A stretch of DNA of 64,000 bases from Enterobacter sp. Ag1. GTDB lineage: Bacteria; Pseudomonadota; Gammaproteobacteria; Enterobacterales; Enterobacteriaceae. Each line of letters starts with the position of its first letter. Position 1 is the stretch's first letter. Where the stretch lies: positions 62,001 through 126,000 of the forward strand of contig AKXM01000016.1 of NCBI GenBank assembly GCA_000277545.1, given 5' to 3'. A program made the position numbers and the translations under genes. Shown piece by piece: positions 10,128-18,727 of this stretch. The notes beneath the pieces are model-generated. The model was given only the letters and a program-made list of their open reading frames with translations. It was not told the origin of the DNA and did not search any database.

Positions 10128-10997
10128 TCACCTCCGACTGGGCAACTTCTTCCCCCTGCTCCCCCACCGCGCAAGCACCTGCTGATACTCTCCCCGCTGA
10201 ATAGCGCCATCCAGCGCCGCCTGCAGCGCGTACACCAGCCCGTTGCCCTTTTTCGTTGTCGTCGCCACATAGGCCTTTTTCGGCCCCAGCCCAACCACAC
10301 GCGTAGTGCCGGTTAACGCGGCTTTATAGGCGGTGATTGACTGCGGCCCAAAGAACACGTCGGCCCGGCCAGACTGAATATAAAGGTTGGCGGAGGCATC
10401 GTCGGTCACATACACAGGCAAGGCGGGCTCGCGCCCGGCACCTTCGTTTTCTGCATTCCAGCCTAGCAAAATACGCTCCTGATTTGTGCCTGACCCGACG
10501 ATAACCTTCCGCCCGGCGAGATCTTCTGCCTTAGCGATAGACTGAATCGGGCTGCTGGCCTTCACCGCAAAAGAGAGCGAGTCCACGCGATAGGTGGCAA
10601 AATCAAATTTCTCTTTCCGCTGCTCCGTCACGGCAATGTTTACCAGCGCCACATCATAGCGCCCGGAGGTGATGCCCAGCGGCCAGTCTTCCCACGCGGT
10701 CGGCACCAGCTTCAGTTTCAGGCCAAGGCTACCGGCCAGCAGGCGGGCTATGTCCGGGTCGCTGCCTATGCGCGTGCGGTTATCGCTGGCCAGCAGCGCC
10801 AGCGGCGGAGAGTTAAGCGCGGAGATCGCCACCGTTAATGTACCTGGCTCGACAAACCTGTAGCCTGCGGGGATTTTGGCAATCGCCTTTTCATCCCGCG
10901 CCACGCTCAAAGGCTTTTCATTGGCAACAAGGTCAATATTCGTCTGCGCAGACAAAGCGGAAAAAGAGATCAACAGCGCGATAAAGCCATATTTCAT
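10128..10997 (-). CDS. ABC transporter solute-binding protein, amino-acid type (second copy)
   Basis: A 289-residue family 3 extracellular solute-binding protein with an N-terminal signal peptide (cleavage expected near residues 17-20). It is closely similar over its whole length to the product of 13211-14143. Both carry AALNSPPL- or SALNSPPL-type, T(A/S)WEDWPLG, KEKFDFATYR and GSGTNQE segments. It follows the ATPase gene by one base and is the last gene of the leftward operon. Such proteins deliver amino acids or amino-acid derivatives. The sulfur-compound substrate is inferred from the neighbouring enzymes. Confidence 0.9.
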   Translation of the reverse strand: MKYGFIALLISFSALSAQTNIDLVANEKPLSVARDEKAIAKIPAGYRFVEPGTLTVAISALNSPPLALLASDNRTRIGSDPDIARLLAGSLGLKLKLVPTAWEDWPLGITSGRYDVALVNIAVTEQRKEKFDFATYRVDSLSFAVKASSPIQSIAKAEDLAGRKVIVGSGTNQERILLGWNAENEGAGREPALPVYVTDDASANLYIQSGRADVFFGPQSITAYKAALTGTTRVVGLGPKKAYVATTTKKGNGLVYALQAALDGAIQRGEYQQVLARWGSRGKKLPSRR

Positions 10998-10998
10998 C

Positions 10999-11772
10999 TC
11001 ACAGCACCTTCGATAAAAATTGACGGGTGCGCGGGTGCTGCGGGCGATTCAGCACTTCGTCGCTGCTTCCCTGCTCGACAATTTTGCCGTCGACCATAAA
11101 CACCACCTGATCGGCCACTTCCCGTGCAAAGCCGATTTCATGCGTGACGACTACAAGCGTCGTGCCCGAACTGGCCAGTCTTTTAATTACGTCCAGCACT
11201 TCGCCGACCAGCTCAGGGTCAAGCGCTGACGTTGGCTCATCAAACAGCATCACCCTTGGGCTCAGTGCCAGCGCGCGGGCAATGGCAATACGCTGCTGCT
11301 GCCCGCCGGATAAATGCCGCGACCAGGCATCGGCTTTATTGCGCAGCCCGACGATGTCCAGCAGATCATACGCACGCTCAATCGCCTCTTTGCGGCTCAG
11401 CTGTTTATGAGCCACCGGTGCTTCAATCAGGTTTTCCAGCACCGTCATGTGGGGAAACAGATTGAAGTTCTGAAAGACATAGCCCACGTTGGCCCGCTGG
11501 CGCAGGATCTCCTTTTCTTTCAGCTCGTACAGTTTGTCCCCTTTCAGACGGTAACCAATGTAATCGCCGTCAATCTGGATGTAGCCTTCGTCTACCCGCT
11601 CAAGGTGGTTGATGGTGCGCAACAGCGTAGATTTACCGGAGCCGGATGGCCCGAGGATTACCGTCACCGTGCCAGGCGGGATCTCAAGCGAAACATCATC
11701 CAGCGCCTTATGGCGACCGAAATATTTGCTGACGCCGGTAATGGAAATATGGCCGTTATGAGAGGTTGGCAT
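10999..11772 (-). CDS. Amino-acid-type ABC transporter ATPase
   Basis: A 257-residue ATPase of the polar amino-acid uptake family. The Walker A GPSGSGKST is near residue 44, the signature is LSGGQQQR, Walker B is VMLFDEPTSALDPE, and the switch His lies in VVTHEIGF. The frame is open to 11877, but those 35 residues only shadow the end of the permease. The ATG at 11772 (MPTSHNGHISI) is chosen. It overlaps the permease by 17 bases and is separated by one base from the downstream binding protein. Confidence 0.93.
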   Translation of the reverse strand: MPTSHNGHISITGVSKYFGRHKALDDVSLEIPPGTVTVILGPSGSGKSTLLRTINHLERVDEGYIQIDGDYIGYRLKGDKLYELKEKEILRQRANVGYVFQNFNLFPHMTVLENLIEAPVAHKQLSRKEAIERAYDLLDIVGLRNKADAWSRHLSGGQQQRIAIARALALSPRVMLFDEPTSALDPELVGEVLDVIKRLASSGTTLVVVTHEIGFAREVADQVVFMVDGKIVEQGSSDEVLNRPQHPRTRQFLSKVL

Positions 11773-12682
11773 GGACCGGCTCCTGGGCAACGGGGGCTGT
11801 GGACGGCGCAGCGCTGCGGGCGGTGCGCGTTTGATTGATGGCGGAGCGGCGTTCGCTGCGGGCCAGCGAGCGTTCAACCAGGTACTGAATCACCGACAGT
11901 ACGCTGGTGATCACCAGATACCAGACGGCCGCCACCATCAGCAGCGGGATCACCTGCTGCGTGCGGTTGTAGATCATCTGAATGGTGTAAAACAGCTCCG
12001 GCATCGCCAGCACGTAAACCATCGCCGTGCCTTTAGCGAGGCTGATGATTTCGTTGAACCCGGCGGGCAGGATCGTGCGCAGCGCCTGCGGCAAAATAAT
12101 CCGCACGGTGCGCCGCCACGCGGGCAGGCCTAACGCTGCGGCGGCTTCGTATTGCCCGTGATCCACCCCCAGAAAACCACCTCTAACAATCTCTGCGGTG
12201 TAGGCGCTTTGCACCAGCGTCAGCCCCACTACTGCCGTCGAAAACTGCCCCAGCACGTTAATCGTGTCGTAGCTGCCCCAGACGATGCTGGTGAAAGGCA
12301 CCCCAATCGACAGCGTGTCGTACAGGTAGGAGAAGTTGTAGAGCACGATCAGCACGACAATCAGCGGCAGGGAGCGAAACAGCCAGATGTAACTCCAGGC
12401 CAGGCAGCTCAACAGCCAGGAAGAAGAGAGCCTTGCCAGCGCGAGTAAGCCCCCGAGCACCACGCTCAGCGCCGTGCCCAGCAGCGTTAACAACAGCGTT
12501 TGCCCCAATCCCTCCAGAATGACCGGATCAAAAAACCAGTGGGCAAAAACGCCCCATTCCCAGCGAGGGTTAAACGCGACGGATTGCACCACCACCGCGA
12601 GCACAAGCAGCGCAATCACTGCCCCCACGGTGCGCAACGGGTAACGCGCGGGCACCACTTTAATGGTTTCAGACGTTTTCAT
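11756..12682 (-). CDS. Amino-acid-type ABC transporter permease
   Basis: A 308-residue membrane subunit of a polar amino-acid ABC importer. The EAA loop that contacts the ATPase is clear: AAAALGLPAWRRTVRIILPQ, near residues 191-210. There are five or more hydrophobic helices. A GTG six bases upstream (12688) is also possible, but GGAG lies 5 bases before the ATG at 12682, which I prefer. It is the only permease in the operon, so it must form a homodimer. The Bacillus ytm system has two. Confidence 0.92.
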   Translation of the reverse strand: MKTSETIKVVPARYPLRTVGAVIALLVLAVVVQSVAFNPRWEWGVFAHWFFDPVILEGLGQTLLLTLLGTALSVVLGGLLALARLSSSWLLSCLAWSYIWLFRSLPLIVVLIVLYNFSYLYDTLSIGVPFTSIVWGSYDTINVLGQFSTAVVGLTLVQSAYTAEIVRGGFLGVDHGQYEAAAALGLPAWRRTVRIILPQALRTILPAGFNEIISLAKGTAMVYVLAMPELFYTIQMIYNRTQQVIPLLMVAAVWYLVITSVLSVIQYLVERSLARSERRSAINQTRTARSAAPSTAPVAQEPVHANLS

Positions 12683-12691
12683 CGTCACTCC

Positions 12692-13200
12692 TCAGGCCGT
12701 TTTACTCAGGCTTTCCAGCGCTAAGATTTTGGTGAACCGTAGCCGCCCGTCGTAGGGCGGCAGGCTGAACGTTTCGGGGTCAACCTCCAGGCTGAACTGC
12801 GGATCGTAGCCCTCGCTCAGATAAAGCCTGACGGCCTCCGGTTGACGAAAGCCAGTGGTGAGATAGATGCGGTTGTAGCCAGCCTGAAGGGCCAGTCTCT
12901 CCAGTTCGCGAACCACTCGTCCGGCCAGGCCCTGCTTGCGCAGAGTACTTTTCGTCCAGATACGTTTGATCTCGGCGGTTTGCTGGTCGTAGGGCTTGTA
13001 GGCCCCGGTGGCAATAATTTCACCCTCGGCTCCAGCACGATAAAAATGCCCTGCGGCGGCAGATACCATTCGGTCAGCTCCACTTCGGCATCACGGGAGA
13101 AAAAATCCCCGTAGCGGGCGGCGTACTCGCCAAACAGGCCGCTAATGATTGGCTGCAGCTCCTGCGCTTCCGGGGACAAAACGCGAAAATATTCGCTCAT
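12692..13200 (-). pseudogene. GNAT acetyltransferase broken by a one-base deletion
   Basis: Two overlapping frames together make one acetyltransferase of 169 residues. The first frame gives residues 1-57 (MSEYFRVLSPEAQELQ to IFIVLE). The second continues from GEIIATGAYKPYDQQ to the end, with the acetyl-CoA segment RKQGLAGRVVRELE. The junction is at 13029-13032, where adding one base would read GAG-nCC-GAG. The start has GAGGAGG upstream. In the yxe-type pathway this enzyme would N-acetylate the sulfur amino acid before oxygenation. An assembly error is possible because a GG run may have lost a base. Confidence 0.85.
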
Positions 13201-13210
13201 ATACGCCTCC

Positions 13211-14143
13211 TCAATCGCCTAAACCGGCAGGGTTAACTTCCGAGGCAGAAATACGCTCCACGCCTTCACCCCAGCGCTTTAAAACTTTGTCGTAGTCGCC
13301 CTGTTGAATCGCGCCGTTGAGCGCCGTCTGCACCGGTTCCACCAGGCCACTGCCTTTTTTCAGCGTCACCGCAATGTGTGCCGCTTTTGGCCAGCCGCCG
13401 TCCACGCTGCCCACCAGCTTTGTTTTACCGGTCAGCGCCGCTTTCCATGCCCCGGTGACATTAGGCCCAAACCAGGCATCGGCTCGCCCGGACTGCAGCG
13501 CCAGCGTGAGCGCGGCATCGTCTTTGGTGTACACCGGCGTAAACGGCTTCAGCCCTTTTTTCTCGTTTTCCGCATTCCACGCCAGCAGGATCGCTTCTTG
13601 ATTGGTGCCGGACCCAACGACGATGCGCAACCCGGCGATATCTTCCGCGTGGGTGAGCGATTTAATCGGGCTGCTGGACTTCACATAAAAGCCCAGCGAG
13701 TCTTTGCGGTAGGTGGCAAAATCGAACTTCTCTTTGCGATCTTTGGTGACGGTAATATTGCTGATCGCGGCATCATATTTCCCGGAAGCTACGCCGAGCG
13801 GCCAGTCCTCCCAGGAGGTCGGGACCACGTTCAGCTCTAGTCCCAGGCTGTCGGCAACCAGGCGGGCAATGTCGACTTCGCTGCCTAGCAGGGTTTTATT
13901 GTCATCAGAAAAAACCGTCAGCGGCGGCGAATTGAGCGCCGCCACTGCCACGGTAAATTTACCGGGAACGGCAAATCGATAATCTTTAGGCAACTGCGCG
14001 ATGGCCTGCGGATTTTTAGCGGTATTGATCGGCGCTTTGTTGGCTTCCAGGCTGACGCCAGTGCCGTTGATGGTCACGTCGTTCGCCCAGGTAAGCGGCG
14101 TCCACGCCAGCGCAATCGCCAGCAGCAGGGATGTTTTTTGCAT
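13211..14143 (-). CDS. ABC transporter solute-binding protein, amino-acid type (first copy)
   Basis: A 310-residue family 3 periplasmic binding protein. The signal peptide MQKTSLLLAIALAWTPLTWA is cleaved after residue 20. The mature protein has AALNSPPLTV, TSWEDWPLG, KEKFDFATYR and GSGTNQE segments shared with the second copy at 10128-10997. It sits between the monooxygenase and the acetyltransferase genes. Two binding proteins for one transporter resemble ytmJ/ytmK of Bacillus and suggest two related ligands. Confidence 0.9.
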   Translation of the reverse strand: MQKTSLLLAIALAWTPLTWANDVTINGTGVSLEANKAPINTAKNPQAIAQLPKDYRFAVPGKFTVAVAALNSPPLTVFSDDNKTLLGSEVDIARLVADSLGLELNVVPTSWEDWPLGVASGKYDAAISNITVTKDRKEKFDFATYRKDSLGFYVKSSSPIKSLTHAEDIAGLRIVVGSGTNQEAILLAWNAENEKKGLKPFTPVYTKDDAALTLALQSGRADAWFGPNVTGAWKAALTGKTKLVGSVDGGWPKAAHIAVTLKKGSGLVEPVQTALNGAIQQGDYDKVLKRWGEGVERISASEVNPAGLGD

Positions 14144-14163
14144 AGTTTTTCTCTTTATTTGTT

Positions 14164-15477
14164 TTATTTGCCGTAGCGATTTTCGGGTTGCGCAAGGTCA
14201 AAGCTTTCGCGCAGCGTGATGCCGGGGTATTCGGTGCGGAACAGGCCACGAGCCTGAAGGACCGGCACAACCTGATCCACAAAACGCGGGAAGGTGTCCG
14301 GGGTGCCGCCCTGGATGATGAATCCGTCTGCCGCTCGCTCGTCAAACCACTGTTGCAGGCCGTCCGCCACCTGTTCCGGCGAACCGGAAAAACGCGGCCT
14401 TGGGCTGGCGGCTTCAAGCGCGACCTGGCGCAGGGTTAACCCGCGCTCCCGGGCGTTGCGTTTGATCTCATCGGTGGTGCTGCGGAAGCTGTTCTGGCCC
14501 AAATCGCCGATATCGGGAAAAGGCTCGTCCAGCGGGTACTGGCTAAAGTCATGGTGTTCGAAATAGCGGCCCAGGTAATTCAGGGCATCGCTGATGGAGA
14601 CCAGCGCAGCGGTGGTTTGGTACTGCCGTTCAGCGTCTTCGGCATCCGTGCCAACGATGACGCTCACGCCCTGGAAGATGTGCAGCGAGTCAGCCTCACG
14701 GCCTTGCCCTTCCAGCTGGTTTTTCACATCCCGGTAAAAGGCTTTTGCCTCATCGAGCTATTCATGGTGAGTAAAAATGGCATCGGCATGTTTTGCCGCC
14801 AGCTTTTTGCCGTCTTCCGAGGCGCCGGCCTGGAACAAAATTGGCCTGCCCTGCGGCGTGCGGCCAATGTTCAGCGGCCCCGCGACCTGGAAGAAATCCC
14901 CCTGATGATTGAGCGCGTGCAGCTTTTCAGGAGCGAAGAACTGCCCGCTTTCTTTATTGCGCACAAAAGCATCTTCTTCCCATGAATCCCAGAGCCCTTT
15001 TACGACGTCCAGGTATTCATCGGCGATGCGATAGCGCAGCGCGTGTTCAGGATGCTGGGTTCTGGAGAAGTTTTTAGCCGATCCTTCCAGTGGAGACGTG
15101 ACCACGTTCCAGCCGGCGCGGCCGTTGCTCAGATGATCGAGACTCGCAAACTGGCGCGCCGTGGTAAAAGGGTCGCTATACGACGTCGACAATGTTCCCA
15201 CCAGGCCCAAATGCTTCGTCACGCTCGCCAGGGCAGATAATACAGTCAGCGGCTCAAAGCGATTTAAAAAGTGCGGGATAGATTTTTCGTTAATATAAAG
15301 TCCGTCGGCCACAAAGATAAAATCCAGCTTCCCCTCTTCCGCCTTGAATGCCGTTTGTTTGACGAACTCAAAATTGATACTGGCATCGGCTACCGCAGCA
15401 GGATGGCGCCAGGCCGACATATTTCCCGACGCGCCATGTAATATCGTACCCAGTCTTAATTGTCGTGTTGCAGACAT
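14164..15477 (-). pseudogene. NtaA/SnaA-type FMN-dependent monooxygenase with in-frame amber stop
   Basis: A luciferase-like (LLM class) monooxygenase of 437 codons interrupted by one TAG at 14758-14760. The parts before (239 residues, [18 protein letters not shown] to AIFTHHE) and after (LDEAKAFYRDV onward, 197 residues) are in the same frame and together cover the whole family length. Flavin-family segments include [10 protein letters not shown] and [15 protein letters not shown]. In the yxe/ytm pathways this enzyme uses reduced FMN and oxygen to split the acetylated sulfur amino acid. A nonsense mutation is the simplest reading. Confidence 0.85.
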
Positions 15478-15524
15478 GCCTTATCCTTATGCGGATCGTT
15501 AAAATCCGCCGTCGCTGATTAGAG

Positions 15525-16646
15525 TTAAAGTTGTTGTAGCGCCGATTGGGCTAACCGGGCGAAATAACGGGCTGCGGGTTCAATCAGTCTTTCATCGGGA
15601 TCGAAGGCCGGATGATGAAGCCCATAGCGGCTGTCGCTGCCGATGCTGACAAACGCGCCGGGAATATGCTGGAGATAAACCGCAAAATCTTCGCCGCCCA
15701 GGTGCAGATCGGCATGATGCGTGGCGTAACCTTCCGCGGCGGCAACTTCGCTGGCAAAGGCTGCCCAGCGCTCATCGTTAACCAGCGCGTCAGGCCCCAA
15801 ATGCCAGGTGACGTCGATTTCCGCCCCAAAGGCGCTGGCAAGACCGGCCGCAATCTCAATCACGCGAGCTTTAACCGCCTCTCGCACGCTGGCGCTGTGG
15901 GTGCGCAGCGTACCTTCCAGCTCAACGCTTTCCGGCAGCACGTTCCAGGTGTTACCGCCCGCAATACGGGTAATACTCAATACGGCTGAATCCAGCGTGT
16001 TGACCTCCCGGCTGGTGATACTTTGCAGCAGGGTAACTAATTGGCTGGCAAGCAATATCGCGTCTTTGCCTTCATGCGGGCGCGCCGCATGCGCGCCTTT
16101 GCCCCGCACATGAATGACCAGCCGGTCAACGTTGGCATAGAACGGGCCGCCGCGTGTGGCAAACGCCCCGACAGGCAGGCCTGGCTCATTGTGCATGCCA
16201 AAAATGGCGGAGATCCCCTCCAGCACGCCGGCCTTGACCAGCGTGCTGGCCCCACCAAAACGCTCCTCTGCGGGCTGAAACAGAATGCGAACCCGGCCGT
16301 TAAGCTGCGCTTCGTTCTGCTTAAGCAACAGCGCCGCGCCCAGCATCACGCTGCTGTGAACGTCATGCCCGCAGGCGTGCATTACCCCTGGATTCTGCGA
16401 ACTAAAGGCCACGCCGCTGGCTTCTTCAATGGGCAGTGCGTCGATATCGGCCCGCAGCGCAATAGCGTTCTCGCCTTCGCCAATTTCCGCCACTACGCCG
16501 GTGTGTAGCGAATACGGCAGCAGGCGGATACCCGCGCTTTGCAGCCAGTCGCGGATGCGCGAGGTGGTTGCCACTTCTTCAAGGGATAATTCCGGGAACC
16601 GGTGCAGCTCGCGACGCCAGTCGATCAGTTGCTGAGCAAACGTCAT
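15525..16646 (-). CDS. M20-family amidohydrolase (N-acyl amino acid deacylase type)
   Basis: A 373-residue metal-dependent amidohydrolase resembling YxeP and hippurate hydrolase. Metal ligands are visible in HACGHDVHSS (about 95-104), the EERFGGA pair (about 133-134), MHNEPG and the C-terminal HLGGEDF (about 318-324). Expected role: removing the acetyl group from the oxygenated product, releasing cysteine or a related amino acid. It overlaps the upstream monooxygenase gene by four bases (ATGA) and is followed by 47 bases before the broken monooxygenase. It appears intact. Confidence 0.9.
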   Translation of the reverse strand: MTFAQQLIDWRRELHRFPELSLEEVATTSRIRDWLQSAGIRLLPYSLHTGVVAEIGEGENAIALRADIDALPIEEASGVAFSSQNPGVMHACGHDVHSSVMLGAALLLKQNEAQLNGRVRILFQPAEERFGGASTLVKAGVLEGISAIFGMHNEPGLPVGAFATRGGPFYANVDRLVIHVRGKGAHAARPHEGKDAILLASQLVTLLQSITSREVNTLDSAVLSITRIAGGNTWNVLPESVELEGTLRTHSASVREAVKARVIEIAAGLASAFGAEIDVTWHLGPDALVNDERWAAFASEVAAAEGYATHHADLHLGGEDFAVYLQHIPGAFVSIGSDSRYGLHHPAFDPDERLIEPAARYFARLAQSALQQL

Positions 16647-17644
16647 ACAGCCACCTCCGCAGCCGCATGGGCCTCGGCCAGCAGCTGCAGCGAAGCCAGA
16701 CGTTCTGCTCCTTCTGCCACCGGCGTATCAATAATAAATTCATCAATGCCGTACTCTTCGTGCAGCGCCTGCAGCGCTTCCCGCACCGCTTCAGGCGTGC
16801 CTTTGAACAGCGAAGGTTCACGGCGCGTCAGGCTTCGCAGCGTGCTGCCGGACTGGCGGGCAAAGCTGTGGGCCTGCTCTTCGCTTGCCACGCTCACGCG
16901 CTGGCCGTTTTCAAGTTCCACGCCCCAGATTTCCACCTGTCGGGCAAGCTCTTCCGCGCGGCCTGCATCCCGTGCCACGATAGCCTGTACGGCCACCAGC
17001 ACGTCGCGGCGGCTGTTCTTTTTCCACTCAGTCACTACGTCGCGCAGCAGTGTTTTATCGCCGTTTAAATGGGCGGCAAAAACAAAGTTCCAGTCCAGGC
17101 TGGCCGCCAGCCTGGCGCTTTGCAGGCTGGCGCCTAATAAAAAACCTTCCGGGCGCTGGGCCGGTAGCGGCGTGGCGCGAACGCTTTCGTCCGTCGCGGG
17201 TTCACGTCGCGAGAGCCAGTCGTCGAGCTGCGTGAGCTGTTCATCAAAGCTGCCTTTTATCGACGGCGATTGCCCGTGCTGCAGCGCCTGCGTCGAAAGC
17301 GGCAAGCCCCCCGGCGCTTTACCGACGCCGAGATCGATGCGGCCAGGCGCAAGGGACGACAGCAGATTGAAGTTTTCGGCCACTTTGTAAGGGCTGTAAT
17401 GCTGAAGCATCTCGCCGCCGGAGCCCACGCGAATGCGGCGAGTCTGCCCGGCAATCCAGGCAATCAACACTTCCGGCGAAGGGCTGGCAAGCTGGGGCGT
17501 GTTGTGGTGCTCGGCCAGCCAAAAGCGGTGATAGCCCCAGGTTTCTGCCTGCTGCGCGAGATGCAGCGTACGGGCCAGGGCGTCCGTCGCGCTGTCGTTG
17601 GGCGCAAGCGGGCTTTTATCCAGGATACTGATGCGATAAGACAT
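16643..17644 (-). CDS. LLM-class flavin-dependent oxidoreductase (MsnO8/YtmO type)
   Basis: A 333-residue bacterial-luciferase-like flavoprotein. Family markers are AETWGYHRFWLAEHHN near residues 33-48, RIRVGSGGEMLQHYSPYKVAE, and LAPGRIDLGVGKAPGG. It is the first gene of the leftward accessory operon and overlaps the M20 gene by four bases. YtmO in the Bacillus ytm sulfur operon occupies an equivalent role, so a reduced-FMN monooxygenase acting on a sulfur compound is likely. The exact substrate is unknown. It is distinct from the NtaA-type enzyme downstream. Confidence 0.88.
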   Translation of the reverse strand: MSYRISILDKSPLAPNDSATDALARTLHLAQQAETWGYHRFWLAEHHNTPQLASPSPEVLIAWIAGQTRRIRVGSGGEMLQHYSPYKVAENFNLLSSLAPGRIDLGVGKAPGGLPLSTQALQHGQSPSIKGSFDEQLTQLDDWLSRREPATDESVRATPLPAQRPEGFLLGASLQSARLAASLDWNFVFAAHLNGDKTLLRDVVTEWKKNSRRDVLVAVQAIVARDAGRAEELARQVEIWGVELENGQRVSVASEEQAHSFARQSGSTLRSLTRREPSLFKGTPEAVREALQALHEEYGIDEFIIDTPVAEGAERLASLQLLAEAHAAAEVAV

Positions 17645-17812
17645 AATGCAGGCTCATTGTTAAAAACATGCCTGCATTATTAAAAGCGGGAGACGGCGGT
17701 GAGAAACAATTAATTTACATTTAGACTTCTGAAATAGAGATAAACAAACTCACACGCCTGCCCAACTCTTTGCTACCGGGCGAATATTTTTGCGGGTGAC
17801 GGATCGTCAGGT

Positions 17813-17846
17813 AAAAAAAAGCCCCGCTGGATAAGCAGCGAGGCTT
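17813..17846 (-). terminator. Terminator of slyA
   Basis: On the - strand AAGCCTCGCT (17846-17837) pairs with AGCGGGGCTT (17828-17819), including one G-U pair, followed by eight U (17820-17813). It separates slyA from the accessory operon, which must have its own promoter in 17645-17812. I did not find a clear operator there. Confidence 0.88.
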
Positions 17847-17863
17847 TGGTTCAACCTGGGAGA

Positions 17864-18310
17864 TTAATCCCGGGCCTGCAGTTCAATAATATTTTGCTCA
17901 AGCCGATTAATCAGGCTGCTTAACAGCGCCTGCTCTTCGCGAGTAATACCCGACAGGATTTCTCCCCGCGTTTCGTTTATTACGCCTTCCATCTTTTCAA
18001 TGATTGGCGCGGCCTGCTCGGTCAATTTAATCCGTTTTGCCCGACGGTCGTTTGCACAGGTTTTGCGCGAGATTAACCCTTTCTCTTCGAGTTGATCGAG
18101 CGTACGAACCAGTGATGGCTGCTCAATGCCGATCGCTTTAGCCAACTGAATCTGTGACTGATCTGGCGGCAGCTGATGAATATTATGCAGCGTTACCCAG
18201 TGTGTCTGTGTCAATTCCAGAGGTTTCAGGCGATGGTCAATCAGCGCACGCCAGATGCGTACCAGGCGGGCCAGATCCGAACCTAATGGCGATGGCGATT
18301 CCAATTTCAT
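17864..18310 (-). CDS. slyA: MarR-family transcriptional regulator SlyA
   Basis: A 148-residue winged-helix dimer that counteracts H-NS and binds TTAGCAAGCTAA-type sites. The DNA-binding core ([27 protein letters not shown], about 54-79, with [10 protein letters not shown] after it) is nearly identical to the enteric family. It has two extra residues (SP) in the N-terminal [12 protein letters not shown] compared with E. coli. The AAGGAG abuts the ATG at 18310 but is 6 bases from the in-frame TTG at 18304, so TTG may be the real start. A perfect SlyA site lies 11 bases upstream. Confidence 0.96.
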   Translation of the reverse strand: MKLESPSPLGSDLARLVRIWRALIDHRLKPLELTQTHWVTLHNIHQLPPDQSQIQLAKAIGIEQPSLVRTLDQLEEKGLISRKTCANDRRAKRIKLTEQAAPIIEKMEGVINETRGEILSGITREEQALLSSLINRLEQNIIELQARD

Positions 18311-18320
18311 CTCCTTATAA

Positions 18321-18332
18321 TTAGCTTGCTAA
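18321..18332. promoter_or_regulatory. Perfect SlyA operator at slyA
   Basis: TTAGCTTGCTAA, whose complement is exactly TTAGCAAGCTAA, the SlyA consensus. It lies 11 bases before the slyA ATG in the slyA-ydhI divergent region, fitting autoregulation and control of ydhIJK. Confidence 0.85.
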
Positions 18333-18486
18333 CTTATTATACTGATTTTAGACTATTGTGCAGGCATTAATTGTTAAAAACAAATCCCTTACTTTCACTG
18401 AAGTTATGCAACCAGCTATACTTTTATTCTACATCTAAGTGAGGGGAAACGGCAGCCACCCCCGTTTTTTAAAGGATTATCACTAC

Positions 18487-18723
18487 GTGAGTCTCACTTT
18501 TAGCCCGTCCGGTTTCCCACTTCAGGATCTTGTGGTCGGGGCATCGGTCTACTTCCCTCCGCTGTTTAAGGCCGTGTTTGTCGGCTTTTTTATCTGGCTG
18601 ATCGTCCACCGTTTGCTGCGCGACTGGATTTATTCCGGCGAAATCTGGCATCCCACGTTAATGGACTTATCCCTTTTCGCGCTGTCCGTCAGCGCCGGCA
18701 TGGCTCTTTTGGTGATGTGGTAA
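18487..18723 (+). CDS. ydhI: DUF1656 small membrane protein YdhI
   Basis: A 78-residue inner-membrane protein with two hydrophobic helices (about 18-37 and 54-75). It is typical of the small first partner of AaeX/YdhI-type efflux systems. The start is GTG at 18487, chosen because it gives the same length as E. coli YdhI. An upstream in-frame GTG at 18439 has no family support. It is followed 4 bases later by ydhJ and then ydhK, an operon divergent from slyA. Confidence 0.9.
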   Translation: MSLTFSPSGFPLQDLVVGASVYFPPLFKAVFVGFFIWLIVHRLLRDWIYSGEIWHPTLMDLSLFALSVSAGMALLVMW

Positions 18724-18727
18724 CGCA

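Noticed and set aside
11773..11877. 35-codon N-terminal extension of the ABC ATPase
   Set aside because: It lies inside the permease gene, is Pro/Arg/Ala-rich and has no similarity to ATPase N-termini.
10079..17846. The slyB-slyA insert as a mobile element
   Set aside because: No transposase, integrase, terminal inverted repeats or target duplications were found at its borders.
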